From the NCBI GenBank assembly GCA_964016885.1, contig OZ024743.1, positions 191,997,155 to 192,061,154 of the forward strand: a DNA stretch of 64,000 nucleotides. The letters run 5' to 3'. Source of the stretch: Eledone cirrhosa. Lineage: Eukaryota; Mollusca; Cephalopoda; Octopoda; Eledonidae. Shown in pieces: positions 1-11,054 of this stretch (position 1 is the stretch's first letter; the number at the start of each line of letters is the position of its first letter). The translations under genes were made by a program, and so were the position numbers. Below the pieces are notes generated by a model that was not told the origin of the DNA, did no database searches, and saw nothing but the letters and a program-made list of their open reading frames with translations.

Positions 1-92
1 AGTGGAGAGATGCTGTGCTGAATAAGACCCGTCCCACCCTTACAAGCAGGGAAGAGCGGACGTAAAATGATGATGATGATGATGATGATAGT
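1..92 (+). mobile_element. 3' end of an RTE subfamily-B LINE with (GAT)n tail
   Basis: The first 65 bases encode the last codons of the subfamily-B RTE protein ([13 protein letters not shown]..., ending ...REERT and TAA at 63-65). They match the C-terminus of the long copy at 49.6-52.9 kb. A (GAT)n tract begins within two bases of the stop codon, so the element has essentially no 3' UTR. The rest of the element lies off the left edge. Confidence 0.85.
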
Positions 93-99
93 AACTTAA

Positions 100-478
100 C
101 ATATGGTTCTAGAATTCCATGTGCCTAACACCCATGGACATGCTTACAAAATCAGTACAGCTCCCATGACATTTCAAAACATTTTTTCACGCTCAGAGTT
201 GCCGAAGCATGGAACAAACTACCTACATTAGTTGTTAGATGTCGGGACACTGCATCCTTCAAAACTTCTATGCTTCCCAAAATTCGCCAACACTACACCT
301 TATATTTCCCCTCCATACACATGCATGCATGTATGTGTGAGTCTGTGTGTATATCATAACTCATACACTGTTCACTTTCATGACATTTGTACATTATTCT
401 ATGTACTATACATACACCTTTGAGGAGTTGTAGTGCACCTGAGCACTGTACACAATAATTTTCATTATTATTATATAA
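100..478 (+). mobile_element. LINE 3' fragment (jockey/CR1-like C-terminus and 3' UTR)
   Basis: With one frame change, bases around 170-310 read FFTLRVAEAWNKLPT and then DTASFKTSMLPKI. This matches the C-terminal 'RVxxxWNxLPxxVV...SFK' block of jockey/CR1-type reverse transcriptase proteins. The following sequence ends in GTGCACCTGAGCACTGTACACAATAATTTTC and an ATT-rich tail. A copy of that tail lies in reverse at 27865-28130. It is a broken remnant. Confidence 0.6.
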
Positions 479-538
479 AATCATGGACAATTTTAATTGA
501 CATAGGAACCCTTTAAAATGAATGGTTTTATTTCATAG

Positions 539-651
539 AATCAGAGCCAGATTTTGAGTGGGTTGATATGAAAAGTGTTAAAGATTATACTAAAAACAAG
601 GTTATACAGACGATTGGACACTATCCCTTGAAATATAAACTCAGAGGCTGA
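539..651 (+). CDS. Possible terminal exon of an unrecognised host gene
   Basis: A pyrimidine-rich tract ending in TTTCATAG is followed by two bases completing a codon and an open frame to TGA at 649-651. The frame reads SEPDFEWVDMKSVKDYTKNK and then VIQTIGHYPLKYKLRG. The mix of charged, aromatic and hydrophobic residues looks like real protein, and no transposon family I know has this ending. It would be the last exon of a plus-strand gene whose other exons lie left of the window. It could be chance or an unknown transposon end. I do not recognise the product. Confidence 0.35.
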
Positions 652-1387
652 CTGAAATCTTATCCACTCAACCATTTCACATACCCATCCATGAAAACAA
701 CATCCATGCATAATTCAACAAATGACTAGATGAAAGCTTCATATTTCAAATACAAGAAACATGTTTAAAACAAATCACGAAGCTTTTATGAGAAGATAAC
801 TAGCTAATGTCTGCTTCCTTATTCAATATTCTAAATGTTGTAACACAAGCTTCTTTCTCATCAACTAAACTACTCATAGAAAATCTCAGGACAGTTTCTA
901 TTCGAATTTGAATTAATCATACATTTGTCTTTATTGCCAGTTGATTGTCTTTCATCAAAGAATATGATTTCTTATTTTATTTTATTTTTGCAATGAATGT
1001 GCTACCATCGCTTCTAAGCTGATTTATAATACATCTCATACATCTCTTTCAGATAAAGTTTAAAAAAAAAAACAAGACTTCATGATTCTAAACATCCAGT
1101 TACACTGAAAGCTATAGAATTAAAAAGTACTAAAATAAACATGATAGAAATATTAAAATAAACATGATAGAAATATTGAGGCAAACATGATAAAAGAATT
1201 AAACTTCTGTTTTCAAAAAGAAAAACTAATATGTGAATTTACAAGCCATTAATCCAACAACATCAAGAAAGAACTTAGGATGGTAATATTATAACAATAG
1301 CGACATCATAACAATCACTCATAAAGAATAAGCTTCAAAGGATTATATCCTTATCCAAAGAAATTAAATCTAGTTTTCTTGTCAGCT
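652..1387. other. AT-rich non-coding sequence
   Basis: No long frame, RNA gene or known repeat is visible. A short direct duplication of TAAAATAAACATGATAGAAATATT lies near 1130-1180. If the exon at 539-651 is real, this would include its 3' UTR. Confidence 0.4.
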
Positions 1388-1789
1388 TTAACCCTTTAGT
1401 TTCCACAATTCTAGTGAAAGATACAACCTCTGTGTAATGGAGAATTGCTATACTGTCAGTGACCTCCCTTGACATGATAGAGAGCATGCGCAATGTTAGT
1501 CATGATGTTTTTATCACTGATTTCAGACTTGTTTTAGACGAACATTGGAAAATAGTTTCTTAGAGCCAGGTAACTAGCTGGCAATTCATATCATTCTGTA
1601 TTTCAATTAATTTAAAATAACCAATATTTTCATTAGTAAGCTTATGTTTGGATCATTTCTTAACTAAAAACATCTTACATAAAATTCTCATGGAAAGTTT
1701 TAATATAAGTATCATACAAATATTTTAAAACGGTAGTTTTATATCATAAAACCAGGACAGTTTAAGTTGGATGGTATCAGAAGGGTTAA
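1388..1789. mobile_element. piggyBac-like MITE bounded by TTAA
   Basis: The segment begins TTAACCCTTTAG and ends ...GGTATCAGAAGGGTTAA, so both ends read TTAACCCTT inwards. It is about 400 bp and non-coding. TTAA flanks with a CCC/GGG terminus are typical of piggyBac-type non-autonomous elements. Related right ends (GGTATC...AAAGAGTTAA) are at 13740-13892 and near 17160-17180, so this is a family. Confidence 0.5.
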
Positions 1790-2130
1790 ACTATTAAAAA
1801 TGTAGCTGGGAGGCTAAATTTCTAGTAATTCTTTTGTTTTTTCAATAGCCATATCAAAGGATGAATAGAAGCATTCATGAGCCATTTCAAGGCTTAGGTG
1901 ACTGGTGAGAAGAAGTTCTTTGATGATTGGTATGCTGGCTCAATTGCTTGTAATGGTACTTAACCACCAAGTCCAAATGGTTTTTGTTGACTAAATTTCA
2001 TTACAGGCCTTTGGTTGACCAGAGACACTTATAGAAGACACTCGACTAAAGTGTCATGCAATGGCACCAAACTCATAAGCATGAAATTGCAAAACAAACT
2101 TGGTAATTACACACAGATTTGAACCCACAT
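1790..2130 (-). repeat. Degraded tRNA-derived SINE (type B) and unclassified flank
   Basis: Bases 2015-2125 contain, in reverse, the block GTCTTCTATAAGTGTCTCTGG and the region before it. It corresponds to the '...AAGTGTCTTCTACTATAGCC...' body of the common cephalopod tRNA-derived SINE. 1830-2000 has a short open frame on the minus strand (IKELLLTSHLSLEMAHECFY) that I cannot assign. Confidence 0.4.
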
Positions 2131-2560
2131 AACAATTGAGGTCCCATAGAAATGCAACAAGACAGAATACCAAGTTAATAAAACAATCAATAATTACACT
2201 ATATCTTACTGCTATCAGTTATGAGCTATACTTGCTCACAATATTTATTTTACAGTTAAGTACACAACCATAATGGTAGTTGAGTGTCTGGGCAAAAACT
2301 AGTGTAGTACTGATAATGAAATGTAGATCTTTCAACTGGTAATAGCCTATTAACTAAGCCTGAAATGAATCAATAGTTATACAAGGGAAACTAAAATACC
2401 TAATAAATAAATAACTGGAAACAATGGAATAGGAAGTAATTAGATTTATGTTACTTAAAACATGTGTTGTATGAAAAATTCAGAGAAAACATTGAAGAGA
2501 ATGTTGGTATAATGATGATATGTCTGTTTGCTTTTTGTCACCGCCATCATTATCATTATC
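2131..2560. other. AT-rich non-coding sequence
   Basis: No gene or recognisable element is visible. Only short frames with frequent stops occur. Confidence 0.4.
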
Positions 2561-2640
2561 GTCATTGTCATCATCATCATTTTTCATCATCATCATTTTT
2601 AATTTCACATTTACCATGCTGGTACAGGCTGCATAACGCT
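2561..2640. repeat. CAT/ATC-rich microsatellite at a degraded tail repeat
   Basis: Interrupted (CAT)n and (ATC)n runs are followed by a SINE-like segment (ACCATGCTGGTACAGGCTG). A related segment occurs at 38640-38830. This looks like a decayed RTE-type tail read in reverse. Confidence 0.5.
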
Positions 2641-2744
2641 TTGTGCTCTTCTTGATGCCAACCCATACCAACTGTTAAATATGATACTTTATCCAACGAT
2701 CTCCGCTTATTAAAACATTAAGCTGTCACCAGCTGCTTTTAGGC

Positions 2745-2890
2745 AAAAAAACACATAATGATAAATGCACACACACACACAAACAAATTTCATATGCAAA
2801 GCAATGGGCATCCCAAGGCTATAGTAGAAGACACATGTTCAAAGTACTAAATAGTAGAATTGAACACATGATGTTTTTACAAAGCAAAGT
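2745..2890 (-). repeat. tRNA-derived SINE, type B
   Basis: In reverse this contains the GTGTCTTCTACTATAGCCTTGGG body preceded by a decayed tRNA-like head, and its 3' side is a (TG)n tract. The same family is at 2015-2125 and 38870-39075. Confidence 0.55.
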
Positions 2891-2892
2891 TT

Positions 2893-3075
2893 TTAACTGG
2901 ATTGGCAGTATCGGTAGAGGGTCGGACGCCATGCTTTGCAGCAAAGAGTTACAGCCCTTTATGGTCTGAGTTCATATTCCGCCGAGGTTAACTTTGCCTT
3001 TCATTCTTACAGGGTCGATAAAATAAAGTACCAGTAATACACTGGGATAATTGCTGGCCTTGTGCCAAAAGTAGA
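2893..3075 (+). repeat. tRNA-derived SINE, type A
   Basis: The sequence starts GGATTGGCAGTATCGGTAGAG, has a B-box-like GTCTGAGTTCATATTCC, then CCGAGGTTAACTTTGCCTTTC, GGGTCGATAAAATAAAGTACC and GGCCTTGTGCCAAAAGTAGAA. This is the layout of the widespread tRNA-derived SINE of cephalopods. Other copies are at 9105, 16845, 24845 and 37065. Confidence 0.7.
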
Positions 3076-3101
3076 AACAATTATATATATATATATATAT
3101 A

Positions 3102-3255
3102 GCGTTAGGAAGGGCATCCAGCTGTAGAAATCAAGCCAAAATCAGTTCTGTATGAGCAAGACATGGTCAGTTGACCTGGTATTGTTCACAACAGGACAAT
3201 TCGTCTAACCCATGCTAGCGTGGAAAAATGGACATTAAACGGTGATGATGATGTG
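3102..3255 (+). repeat. SINE or orphan 3' tail of RTE subfamily A
   Basis: It carries GTTAGGAAGGGCATCCAGCTGTAGAAATC, a CATGGTCAGTTGACC block, CTAACCCATGCTAGCGTGG, and ends ATTAAACGGTGATGATGATG. These blocks, in this order, form the 3' UTR of RTE subfamily A and the last part of many short repeats in this window. Confidence 0.7.
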
Positions 3256-3277
3256 GATGATATTTATATATATAAAG

Positions 3278-3470
3278 ATGCAGGGTGCTCGAAATTTATG
3301 GAAACTATGGAAGAGGAAGAGCTAGAAAATGTTGGGATGAAGTAGTAAAAGCTGAGCTCGCACAATTAAACCATCCAAAGGATTGAGTTCTTTGGCAATA
3401 TACTGTACTGTAGAAAACCGATCTTCCCATGTGCACAAGATAAAACAAACATGTAAAGGACACTAGTCTG
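3278..3470 (+). pseudogene. RTE C-terminal coding fragment
   Basis: Joined frames read like the RTE C-terminus: a decayed GRGRARKCWDEVVKAEL, then AQLNHPKD, corresponding to [18 protein letters not shown] in better copies. Several stops and shifts are present. It follows a short TA repeat. Confidence 0.6.
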
Positions 3471-3690
3471 CATCAATCTTCCCCACCTTCTCATTTTAAT
3501 ACTCCCCCTTACACCTCCCCATTTTAATACAAACCTATCCCTCCCTTCCCACTTACCAACTGATTATCTAACCTTAGACCTTTCTCACTCACGTCCTCCA
3601 TCCCTATCCTGTATACTCACCCCACCTCATTATCTAAGTACCCCACCTTAACCCTCTCTTATTCACTCCCTACAAAACTCAGTTCCTCCC
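3471..3690. other. C/T-rich non-coding spacer
   Basis: The plus strand is rich in CCC and CTC (for example CCCCACCTTCTCATTTTAATACTCCCCC). No coding signal or repeat is recognised. Confidence 0.4.
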
Positions 3691-4480
3691 ACTCTCTTGC
3701 TTATCCCACACCATTCTAGAATGGTGAAACATGAATCCTTAACGTTAAGTGGCAACAAAAGGTACCTGATACATAAATCCTTATAGATGCTGGATGCACA
3801 AGCATTGAATCTGCCATTATATCCTTTCAAATGTGTTGGGCAGCCCATGTTGCCCGTATGAATTATTACAGACTCCCAAAACAACTATTTTACAGCCAAT
3901 TGCACATTGAGAAACGCCCTCAGCACAAACCAAGAAAAAATATAAAGACTGTATAAAAACAACCTTAAGGATCTACAGATTGAAGTTCAGAACTAGGAAG
4001 AGCTAGCTTTAAAGAGGGTTGAATCGAGAGGACATGTGAAGGAAGGCTACAGAAGGTTTAAAGAGAGACATCTCAACCATGAAAGACCTAAGTGTCAGCT
4101 TCAAACAGTCCACAGTATGAACCTCAATAAGAACAAAGGGAGCTGGAAATGTGAAGTTTGTGGTCATCTAATGCTCTTTAAATCTGGGTACATCACTCAT
4201 CTAAAATCATACGAAAGACCAACTGTATGCAGCATTGTCCCTCCAATACTAGATGAGACATGTGTGGTAATCAGAAAAATATGCAAATCAATTTCTGGTC
4301 TTAAAAAGCATGAGATGACATCCCTCAAATTGACCCAATCAATCCAATAGAAGGCACATCTTTTGTCTGTCACATTTGCTGCAGACCAGGAAAATCTGCA
4401 GCTGGATTTAAAAACCACCTAAGAGGTTACAAACGGAAGTTTGTGGATGTTGGTGATGTTTGTGGATGTTGGGATACAGG
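3690..4480 (+). pseudogene. Broken 3' end of a LINE with zinc-finger C-terminus
   Basis: One frame around 3840-3990 reads RLPKQLFYSQLHIEKRPQHK, close to RIPKQLFYGELVKGKRPPHK in the LINE at 59.9-62.2 kb. Downstream, 4036-4350 is open and holds WKCEVCGHLMLFKSGYITHL (C-x2-C-x12-H) and a second motif near 4370-4430 (CHICCRPGKSAAGFKNHL). The second histidine of each C2H2-type motif is replaced by tyrosine here. Several frame breaks separate the parts. It is therefore a dead copy of the same LINE family. Confidence 0.6.
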
Positions 4481-5467
4481 TTAACAGAGAGACAACAATC
4501 ATATGCAAAGATGAAGCAATCACCATAATATATATATGTGTGTGTATATATATAGAAACAGACATATACTACAAACCCACAGACTCCAAACAATACCTTC
4601 CATTCAACTCGTGCCACCCTAGACACACCAAAATGGCAATTCCTTATAACCTAGCCAGAAGGATCTGCACAATAGTTTCAGATAAATACACATGCTACAG
4701 CCGACTAGAAGAATTAAAAAACACACTTATCAGCAGAAACTACCCACCATTCCTAATCAACAATGGATTCCAACGTGCCCTAAAACTAGACATCCAGGAA
4801 CTCAGACACCCCAAACCCAGGAATGAACCACAACAAAAAACTCTACCATACATCTCCACACACAACCCCCTCAACAATGAGGTATTCGACACCATCCTCC
4901 AGAACATTCCTTTACTAAAAAGAGACCCAAGAATGAACAAAATCCTCCAAACACACAACATCATAAAGAGCAAAAGACAACCTAAATCCATAAAAAACAT
5001 CCTCACACAAGCCAAAATCCAACAAACCCTCACAATGAACCCTACAGTAACAAAATGCGGAAGGCTCAACTGTGGCATATGCATAAATCTAATAGAAGGT
5101 TCAACATTCCATTTTAAACAAGGATAGCGTTTCACAGTTAAACACAACGTCACATGTGCATCTGAAAACCTAATCTATGTTTTGACCTGCTCAGCTTGTC
5201 AAGAGCACTACATAGGACAGACAAAAAACAGCCTCCGTCAATGTATGACCGTCCATAAATCACAAATTAAAATACAGGAATACAGAAAGATTGCATTTAG
5301 TGAACATATCGCCAATTGTGCTCACAACCAACATCCAAACTTTAAAATTTTCCCCCATTTACAAATTCATAGACAACGCTACTTTCATCCAACATACCAA
5401 TAAGGAAACATATTTCATTAACAAATTCCAACCTCTACTTAATGCTCTAAAAATCGGACCAATCTAA
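4441..5467 (+). pseudogene. Penelope-like element: C-terminal part with GIY-YIG endonuclease
   Basis: The frame opens inside a short (TA/TG) repeat and reads YYKPTDSKQYLPFNSCHPRH and NLARRICTIVSD, the region after the reverse transcriptase catalytic core in Penelope-like elements. A cysteine block (KCGRLNCGICINL) follows, then LIYVLTCSACQEHYIGQTKN, a GIY-YIG-type endonuclease signature. An in-frame TAG lies at 5125-5127, between the cysteine block and the endonuclease. A frame change near 5370 restores ETYFINKFQPLLNALKIGPI and a stop at 5467. The catalytic core is missing, so the copy is 5' truncated and dead. Confidence 0.75.
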
Positions 5468-5935
5468 AACTGCAACAAACAATCAAACATTTACAAGTGT
5501 TACCTCCCTCACACCCTAACTAATCCTTTTTCTTAATAAATTAAATATCATCCAGCAAGAATTGCTTCCCCCTGCATATTAACTCTCTAAAAAGGGAAAT
5601 CATATCAAACCTCAGTCCACCATTTGCCTCCATCATGAAATCATGGATCAACTAAGCACTCTTGCTATATTAACACATTTTGATCTGCTTAACTTCAAGA
5701 ACTATGCCTGTAAATAACATTATTTTTTCTTCCACATTGACTTTTTTATGCTCTACATTATGTCAGTTCTCTTTTTCTTTTTACTTCATAAACCTTGTTT
5801 ATAAATAACATTATTCTTTCTGCACCTTCTCTTTAACATGTGTGACACCACACTAATACATTTCACTATCATTTGATAATGCATAAAAATGCTGAAACCG
5901 GTAATAGACAATTATTAAATATATAAATAGATAAA
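5468..5935 (+). mobile_element. 3' UTR of the Penelope-like element
   Basis: This AT-rich, non-coding stretch follows the Penelope-like frame. Near its end, 5870-5925, lies TTTGATAATGCATAAAAATGCTGAAACCGGTAAT, with a GCAT/ATGC hairpin before GAAA. That arrangement resembles a decayed hammerhead core. It ends in an A/T-rich tail. Confidence 0.45.
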
Positions 5936-6059
5936 TAAATGCCATTGTTAAATAATAAATAAATCAACTAATACCTTAACACTTCACACAAAGTAAAACA
6001 TTTCGTTTTAATCATTTTCTAACCCAATAATCGTTTCTTTCTCCCTGTTTTCATATATA

Positions 6060-9000
6060 TATCATCATCATCGTTTAACGTCCATATTCCACACTTGCAT
6101 GGGTTTGGACGGGAGTTTTCCCACTTGAGGCAAGAGTGCTTGTCTTGTTCGCCTAGGACTGTCTGGCGGGTTTTCTATGCTGGATGCCCTTCCTAACACC
6201 AACCACATTTACAGTGTGGAACTGGGAGGTTTTTACCGTGTTACCTACATGGCCACATTACAGCATGGACTGTGTGTTTTTTTGTCGTGACACCTACACG
6301 ACCTCATTTGTTTCGGGCTGGATGTTGTGACACCAACATAACTTTACATTGAAAGGGGTGGTGTGGATGGGGTGGGGGTAGTGGGACGGGGGTGTATTTT
6401 GTTAGAGGTGCCTACTGACTGTAGTAGGTTTCACTTTGTACTTAGGTAAGGCGGGTCTTCTCTATTACTGTGTAGCGCCAAAGCTCTTGATCCAGTGACA
6501 TTGTCTTGGAGAGGTGTGTGTGAGGTCGGAATTTATCAAGTCGTCCCACGTTTTTCTGGGTCTGCCTACTCCGTGGCTACCGTCTATTTTTATTGCCCTG
6601 CAATTTTTTATACAGCTGTCGCCTTTCATGCGCATCACGTGACCATACCAACGTAGCCTTCTCTCGAGTAAACAACATCTGATCCCTCTTATTTCTAATT
6701 TCTCCCTTAGTACATTTTGCTTTGCCGTTCACGTATATTACTATTACACATCCAGCGGAGCATGCAAGCTTCATTTCTCTCCAGTCTGTGTATATCCTCT
6801 GCACACAATGCCCAGGTCTCACTGCCATGTAACATTGGTGTTCGTATGCAGGCATCATACAGCCTGCTTTTCATTTTTAGAGAGAACCCTTTAGCGGCCA
6901 ATAGTGGTATAAGCTCTCTGAACTTTTTCCATCCCGTTCTGACTCTAGCTACTGTACTTTCAGAGCACCCTCCCCCACTGCTGATTTTATCACCTAGGTA
7001 ACGGAGGCTGACCACTATTTCTATAGAACCATCTGTGCAATGGAATGAGTTAGTATTCTGTGGGCACTTGCTGCTACTTATTGCACCAGAGCACCGGCCA
7101 CATATAAAATCTATATTCTTAGATAGTTTACCTGTGATCCCACTACATCTTTTATGTACCCTTACTTTGCATTTGGGACATAAAATGGAGTTTCTACCTA
7201 CTCCTTTCCTACACACTGAGCATGGCCATTTCCCAGATCGGACCGGTGCCCTATTTTCCTTCCTACAAACTATAACTTTAGTCTTAGACAAGTTAACTTT
7301 AAGGCCTTTTGATTCTAGGCCATGCTTCCATGTTTGAAATTTCTTCTCTAGTTCAGCCATTGATTCAGCTATGAGCGTTAGATCATCTGCATATAGGAGT
7401 TCCCATGGGCAGCCAGTCTTGAACTCCTCTGTTATAGCCTGAAGGGCAATAATAAATAGTAGGGGGCTAAGGACGGAGCCCTGATGAACACCAACTTTTA
7501 CGCTAAACTCTTCACTATATTTGTTGTTAATTCTAACCTTGCTGACTGTTTCTTTATACATAGCTTGTATAGCTCTCACAAGCCATTAATCAACACCTAG
7601 TTTTCTAAGGGCCCACCAGATAATCGAGCGGGGTACTCTGTCAAAGGCTTTCTCCAAGTCAACAAAAGCTAAGTATAGGGGCTTACTTTTAGCTAGGTAC
7701 TTCACCTGTAGTTGTCGTACAATGAAAAGAGCGTCTGTTGTACTTTTACCTGACACAAACCCGAACTGCATTTCGTCTAGATCAATTCGCTCTCTGATTA
7801 GTTGCGCTATTACTTTTTCTGTGACCTTCATGACCTGGTCAATTAATTTAATGCCTCTATAGTTTCCCCTATCTAGGGCATCACCTTTACCCTTGTAGCA
7901 GTTAATGAAGATGCTGCTGCGCCAGTCCTTCGGAACGACCCCATTCTGTATGACTTGGTTTGCTATCCGGGTGACCATACTGTGTCCCACCGTTCCAGAT
8001 GCTTTCAGCATTTCGGCAACTATTTCCGAAGGCCCGGCCGCCTTGCCCGTCTTCATGTCTTCGATCGCCTTATTTATTATACTACCTTCAACTTGCACTG
8101 CTGGTCCCTCTATTGGGTCGATGTGGGAGAGACTGTCTTTCTCCCAATTATTCTCCTCATTTAGTAGCCTTTCGTAGTGACACTTCCAAGCTACATTCTT
8201 ATCAGCGTCAGTGATGTCAAGTACACCATCATCATTTAGGACACACTTCTCCCCGACAATATCACTGTTTTCCTTGACACATTGCCTAGCAATCCTGAAC
8301 ACCTCAGGTTTTTGGTCCTCGCGTTGTAGAACATGCTTGAACTTTCTTTCCTCTGCTTCCCTTCTTGCGAAGTACACTTGTCTCCTAGCTTCCCTCCTGG
8401 CCACTTGATAGTCTTCTCTACTTCCCCCATCCCGCCATGCTTTCCAAGCCTGCTTTTTGGCCTTGATTGACCTCTCCACCTTACTGTTCCACCACCAAAT
8501 TACTCTCCTCCTGCTTATAGGCCTGCTCCAGCGACAGGTTTCATCTGTCGCCTTCAGCAGGTTAGCTTTCAGGAATTCCCACTGTTCCTCTATATTGTAC
8601 GACTCTAATTGCTCTTCCTTACTATTAAAAGCATCAAGTAATATGCTTTTAAATTTATGACTGGCTGTGGGGTCCTTTAATTTCCATATTTTTCTCCTGA
8701 GGATAGTCCTCTTCTGTTGTCGAATACGTCTCGTCCTGACTATGAGGTCGCTAATTATGAGTCTATGTTGAGACGTGCATTCTTCATGGGGGAGGGATTT
8801 AGTGTTTACAACAGACACTCTGTCACGTCTCCTGGTAAGAATATAATCTACATGGCTTGTGTGTTCCCCCGATCTATAGGTGATCAAGTGATTGTCTCGT
8901 TTTTTGAAGTTAGTGTTACAGATAGTTAGGTTATTTGCGTCACAGAATTCCAGGATTCTGGAGCCTTCCTCATTTCTAGTACCAAACCCATAGCCTCCAT

Positions 9001-9079
9001 GGATTCCGTCATAGCCGTCACAATGTTGTCCAACGTGACCATTTAGGTCGCCTGCAATAATTATATAGTCAATGTCGGT
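6060..9079 (-). mobile_element. RTE subfamily-A LINE, copy 1 (5' truncated)
   Basis: The 3' tail is (ATC)n at 6061-6072 on the plus strand. A 3' UTR of about 370 bp follows, then about 2.6 kb of coding sequence read in reverse. The 5' end is cut inside the endonuclease domain where the sequence enters (TA)n at 9080-9100. Both ends touch TA repeats. The 3' UTR holds the GGATGCCCTTCCTAACACCAACC module shared with the short repeats. Confidence 0.9.
6440..9079 (-). pseudogene. RTE endonuclease/reverse transcriptase, copy 1, broken
   Basis: Reading on the minus strand: endonuclease remnant ([28 protein letters not shown]), a charged linker, then reverse transcriptase with [26 protein letters not shown] and [17 protein letters not shown]-type zinc finger follows ([25 protein letters not shown]), then the [20 protein letters not shown] and [13 protein letters not shown] C-terminus. 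LGVD is followed by a TAA stop at about 7586-7588, where other copies have LGVDEWLV. A frameshift at about 6712 moves the last 90 codons out of frame. Databases often label such fragments 'craniofacial development protein 2-like'. Confidence 0.85.
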
Positions 9080-9104
9080 ATATATATATATATATATATA
9101 CATA

Positions 9105-9395
9105 AGAACAAAAATCCCATAACTCCTTGTGGAGTCATAGAGGCACCTTCATATGGCGTGTCTAGGGCATTTTAAAATCTGGCAGACTCCAACCCTATCC
9201 AGGTCTGAACACAGCCAATTTTTTCTATAAAGGAAGAATCGACCCCAGTACTGGACTGGTACTTTTTCTATCGTCCTCAAAAGGATGAAAGGCAAAGTTG
9301 ACCACAGCAGGATTTGAAATTAGAGTGTGCAATGAGGTGAGACGAATACTGTAAAGCATTCTATCAGACGTCTTAACGACTCTGCCAATGTTAGC
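9105..9395 (-). repeat. tRNA-derived SINE, type A (long form)
   Basis: In reverse it shows the tRNA-like head (TTGGCAGAGTCGTTAAGACG), the ...GTCAACTTTGCCTTTCATCC... block and then a body ending in GGCATTTTAAAATGCCC-like and GGAGTTATGGGA sequence. It matches the plus-strand copies at 16845-17112 and 37065-37375. Confidence 0.65.
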
Positions 9396-9715
9396 ATGGG
9401 TTAGACAAGTTGTCCTGTTGTGAGATATGCCAGGTCAGGTGACCATGTCTTGCTCATACAGAACTGATTTTGGCTTGGTTTCTACAGCTGTATGCCCTTC
9501 CTAATGCCAACCTCATTTACAGTGAGTATTGGGTGCTTTTTGTCATGACACCTACATGACCACTTTATAGTGGAGGATGGGTGCTTTTGTCATGACACCT
9601 ATATGACCAGTTTACAGTGTGGGCTGAGTGCTATTTGTCGTGTCATCATCACGACCACTTTACAATGTAGGCTGGCCACTTTTTTTTGTGTCATCATCAT
9701 GACCACTTTACATAT
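9396..9715 (-). repeat. RTE-A tail SINE with four tandem modules
   Basis: In reverse this is the RTE-A 3' UTR type sequence: AGGAAGGGCATACAGCTGTAGAAACC and CTAACCCATGCTAACATTGG. At 9533-9712 a unit of about 47-50 bp (TGTCATGACACCTACATGACCACTTTA...) is repeated about four times with differences. Other copies carry one or two units. Confidence 0.65.
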
Positions 9716-10861
9716 GTATATCATCTCATATATCCCCACAGGGGGTGGGGAGAAAAGTAATAGATGTGTCTTATTTACTTCTAATAGTTAGTACAGACTT
9801 TTGCATGCAAAAGGGATAAGGTTTGAGTTAGCATATTCTGAGAACCGGATCACAAGCCGTTGGTGGCTGGTGAGGCCCAGTGGTTGGAAATGTGGGGTGC
9901 CTGGTTACACACAGGGACATATGAGGGAACATATGAGTCTGTCTGCATGTATATGTGTATATGTACTAGTGTGTGTATATATGTATACGCAGTTGTGTTT
10001 GGCCACAGATGTATATGCATGTATAGATGTAGGTATGTGAGTGCGCCGATGTTTATTTTTATACGTGTGTGCACATATGAGTGTACGTCGATGAATGTTT
10101 GCAGGTGTGTACTAAATGTTTAAAATATAGATTATAATTTCTAACACTTCTAGATTTTAACACGTATAGGTTTTAACACACACATTTATAGCATCTCCCA
10201 TTATAAGACCTAGCGATATGGAGAAGCACTAATGCCAGTGGAGGAACTCATATCAGTTTACATACATAAATTCTTCCCTAACAGCCTGAATACTACCACA
10301 ACAGGGTGATAGTGATTGACCTGCTAACTGACCTGCTCACACCACTACCAATACAGGGAAGTAGGTCAACTGGACCATAATATATATGCAGTTAAAAGCA
10401 ACCCTAACGGGCTGACCTGTTTCTAGGAAAACTGACTGAAGAATTTCAATAGACTTTCGGCTGGGGTGTTGATATGATATCTGACCAGTGAGGTGAAGGT
10501 ATGTCCTTTGGACACTGGAATTCGTTCATTCTGAATCATATGCTTTCAGTTCCTTAGAGGATTAACACCACACTCTGGATCTGAACATATCAAAAAATTA
10601 ACAAGGTAAAATCTATTCCAACATTATGTTTTCCTGTTTTTTCTATTCAAGTTCTAACTACCTGATGAAGTCATAGCTGTTGAATACTGGTTATCACCGA
10701 AATATATATAGCAGCGAATATGAATAAATGAAGTTAATTTTAACCTGTTGACTTACACTTCTTGTTTTTACATTACTCCAGAGTAAACAGACCCACCTGT
10801 GCACTTTGTTGAGTGCTCTAACCTGCATACTGAAGTGACGGTAAGCAACCAACACATACTC

Positions 10862-10870
<9 letters not shown>
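9716..10870. other. Intergenic or 3'-flanking DNA with TG/TA-rich stretches
   Basis: 9900-10120 is a degraded (TG)n/(TATG)n tract. 10630-10760 contains CTGATGAAGTCATAGCTGTTG...CACCGAAATATATATAGC, which resembles a LINE or Penelope 3' end. No coding exon is seen on either strand. Confidence 0.4.

Positions 10871-10931
<61 letters not shown>
10871..10931. repeat. (TA)n microsatellite
   Basis: About 60 bases of uninterrupted TA. Confidence 0.95.
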
Positions 10932-10934
<3 letters not shown>

Positions 10935-11054
10935 GATTTGTTTGAGAAAGAAGCAAATGCAAATAATGAGAAAAATAGAAAGATAATGTCAAGTTCAAAA
11001 GTCACAGATATAATATATAAAAAAGCAACAACAAAAAACATATAAAGGATACAC

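Noticed and set aside
9533..9712. Regularly spaced repeats as a CRISPR array
   Set aside because: The units are directly adjacent, diverged and part of a retroelement tail. The genome is eukaryotic.
10661..10715. CTGATGAAG...CACCGAAATATATATAG as a hammerhead
   Set aside because: The core words are present, but helix I and helix II do not pair (only one or two matches each).
1..11040. Remaining 3' exons of IFT122
   Set aside because: I looked for the expected continuation after GISK on the minus strand and found no segment with both splice sites and matching residues.
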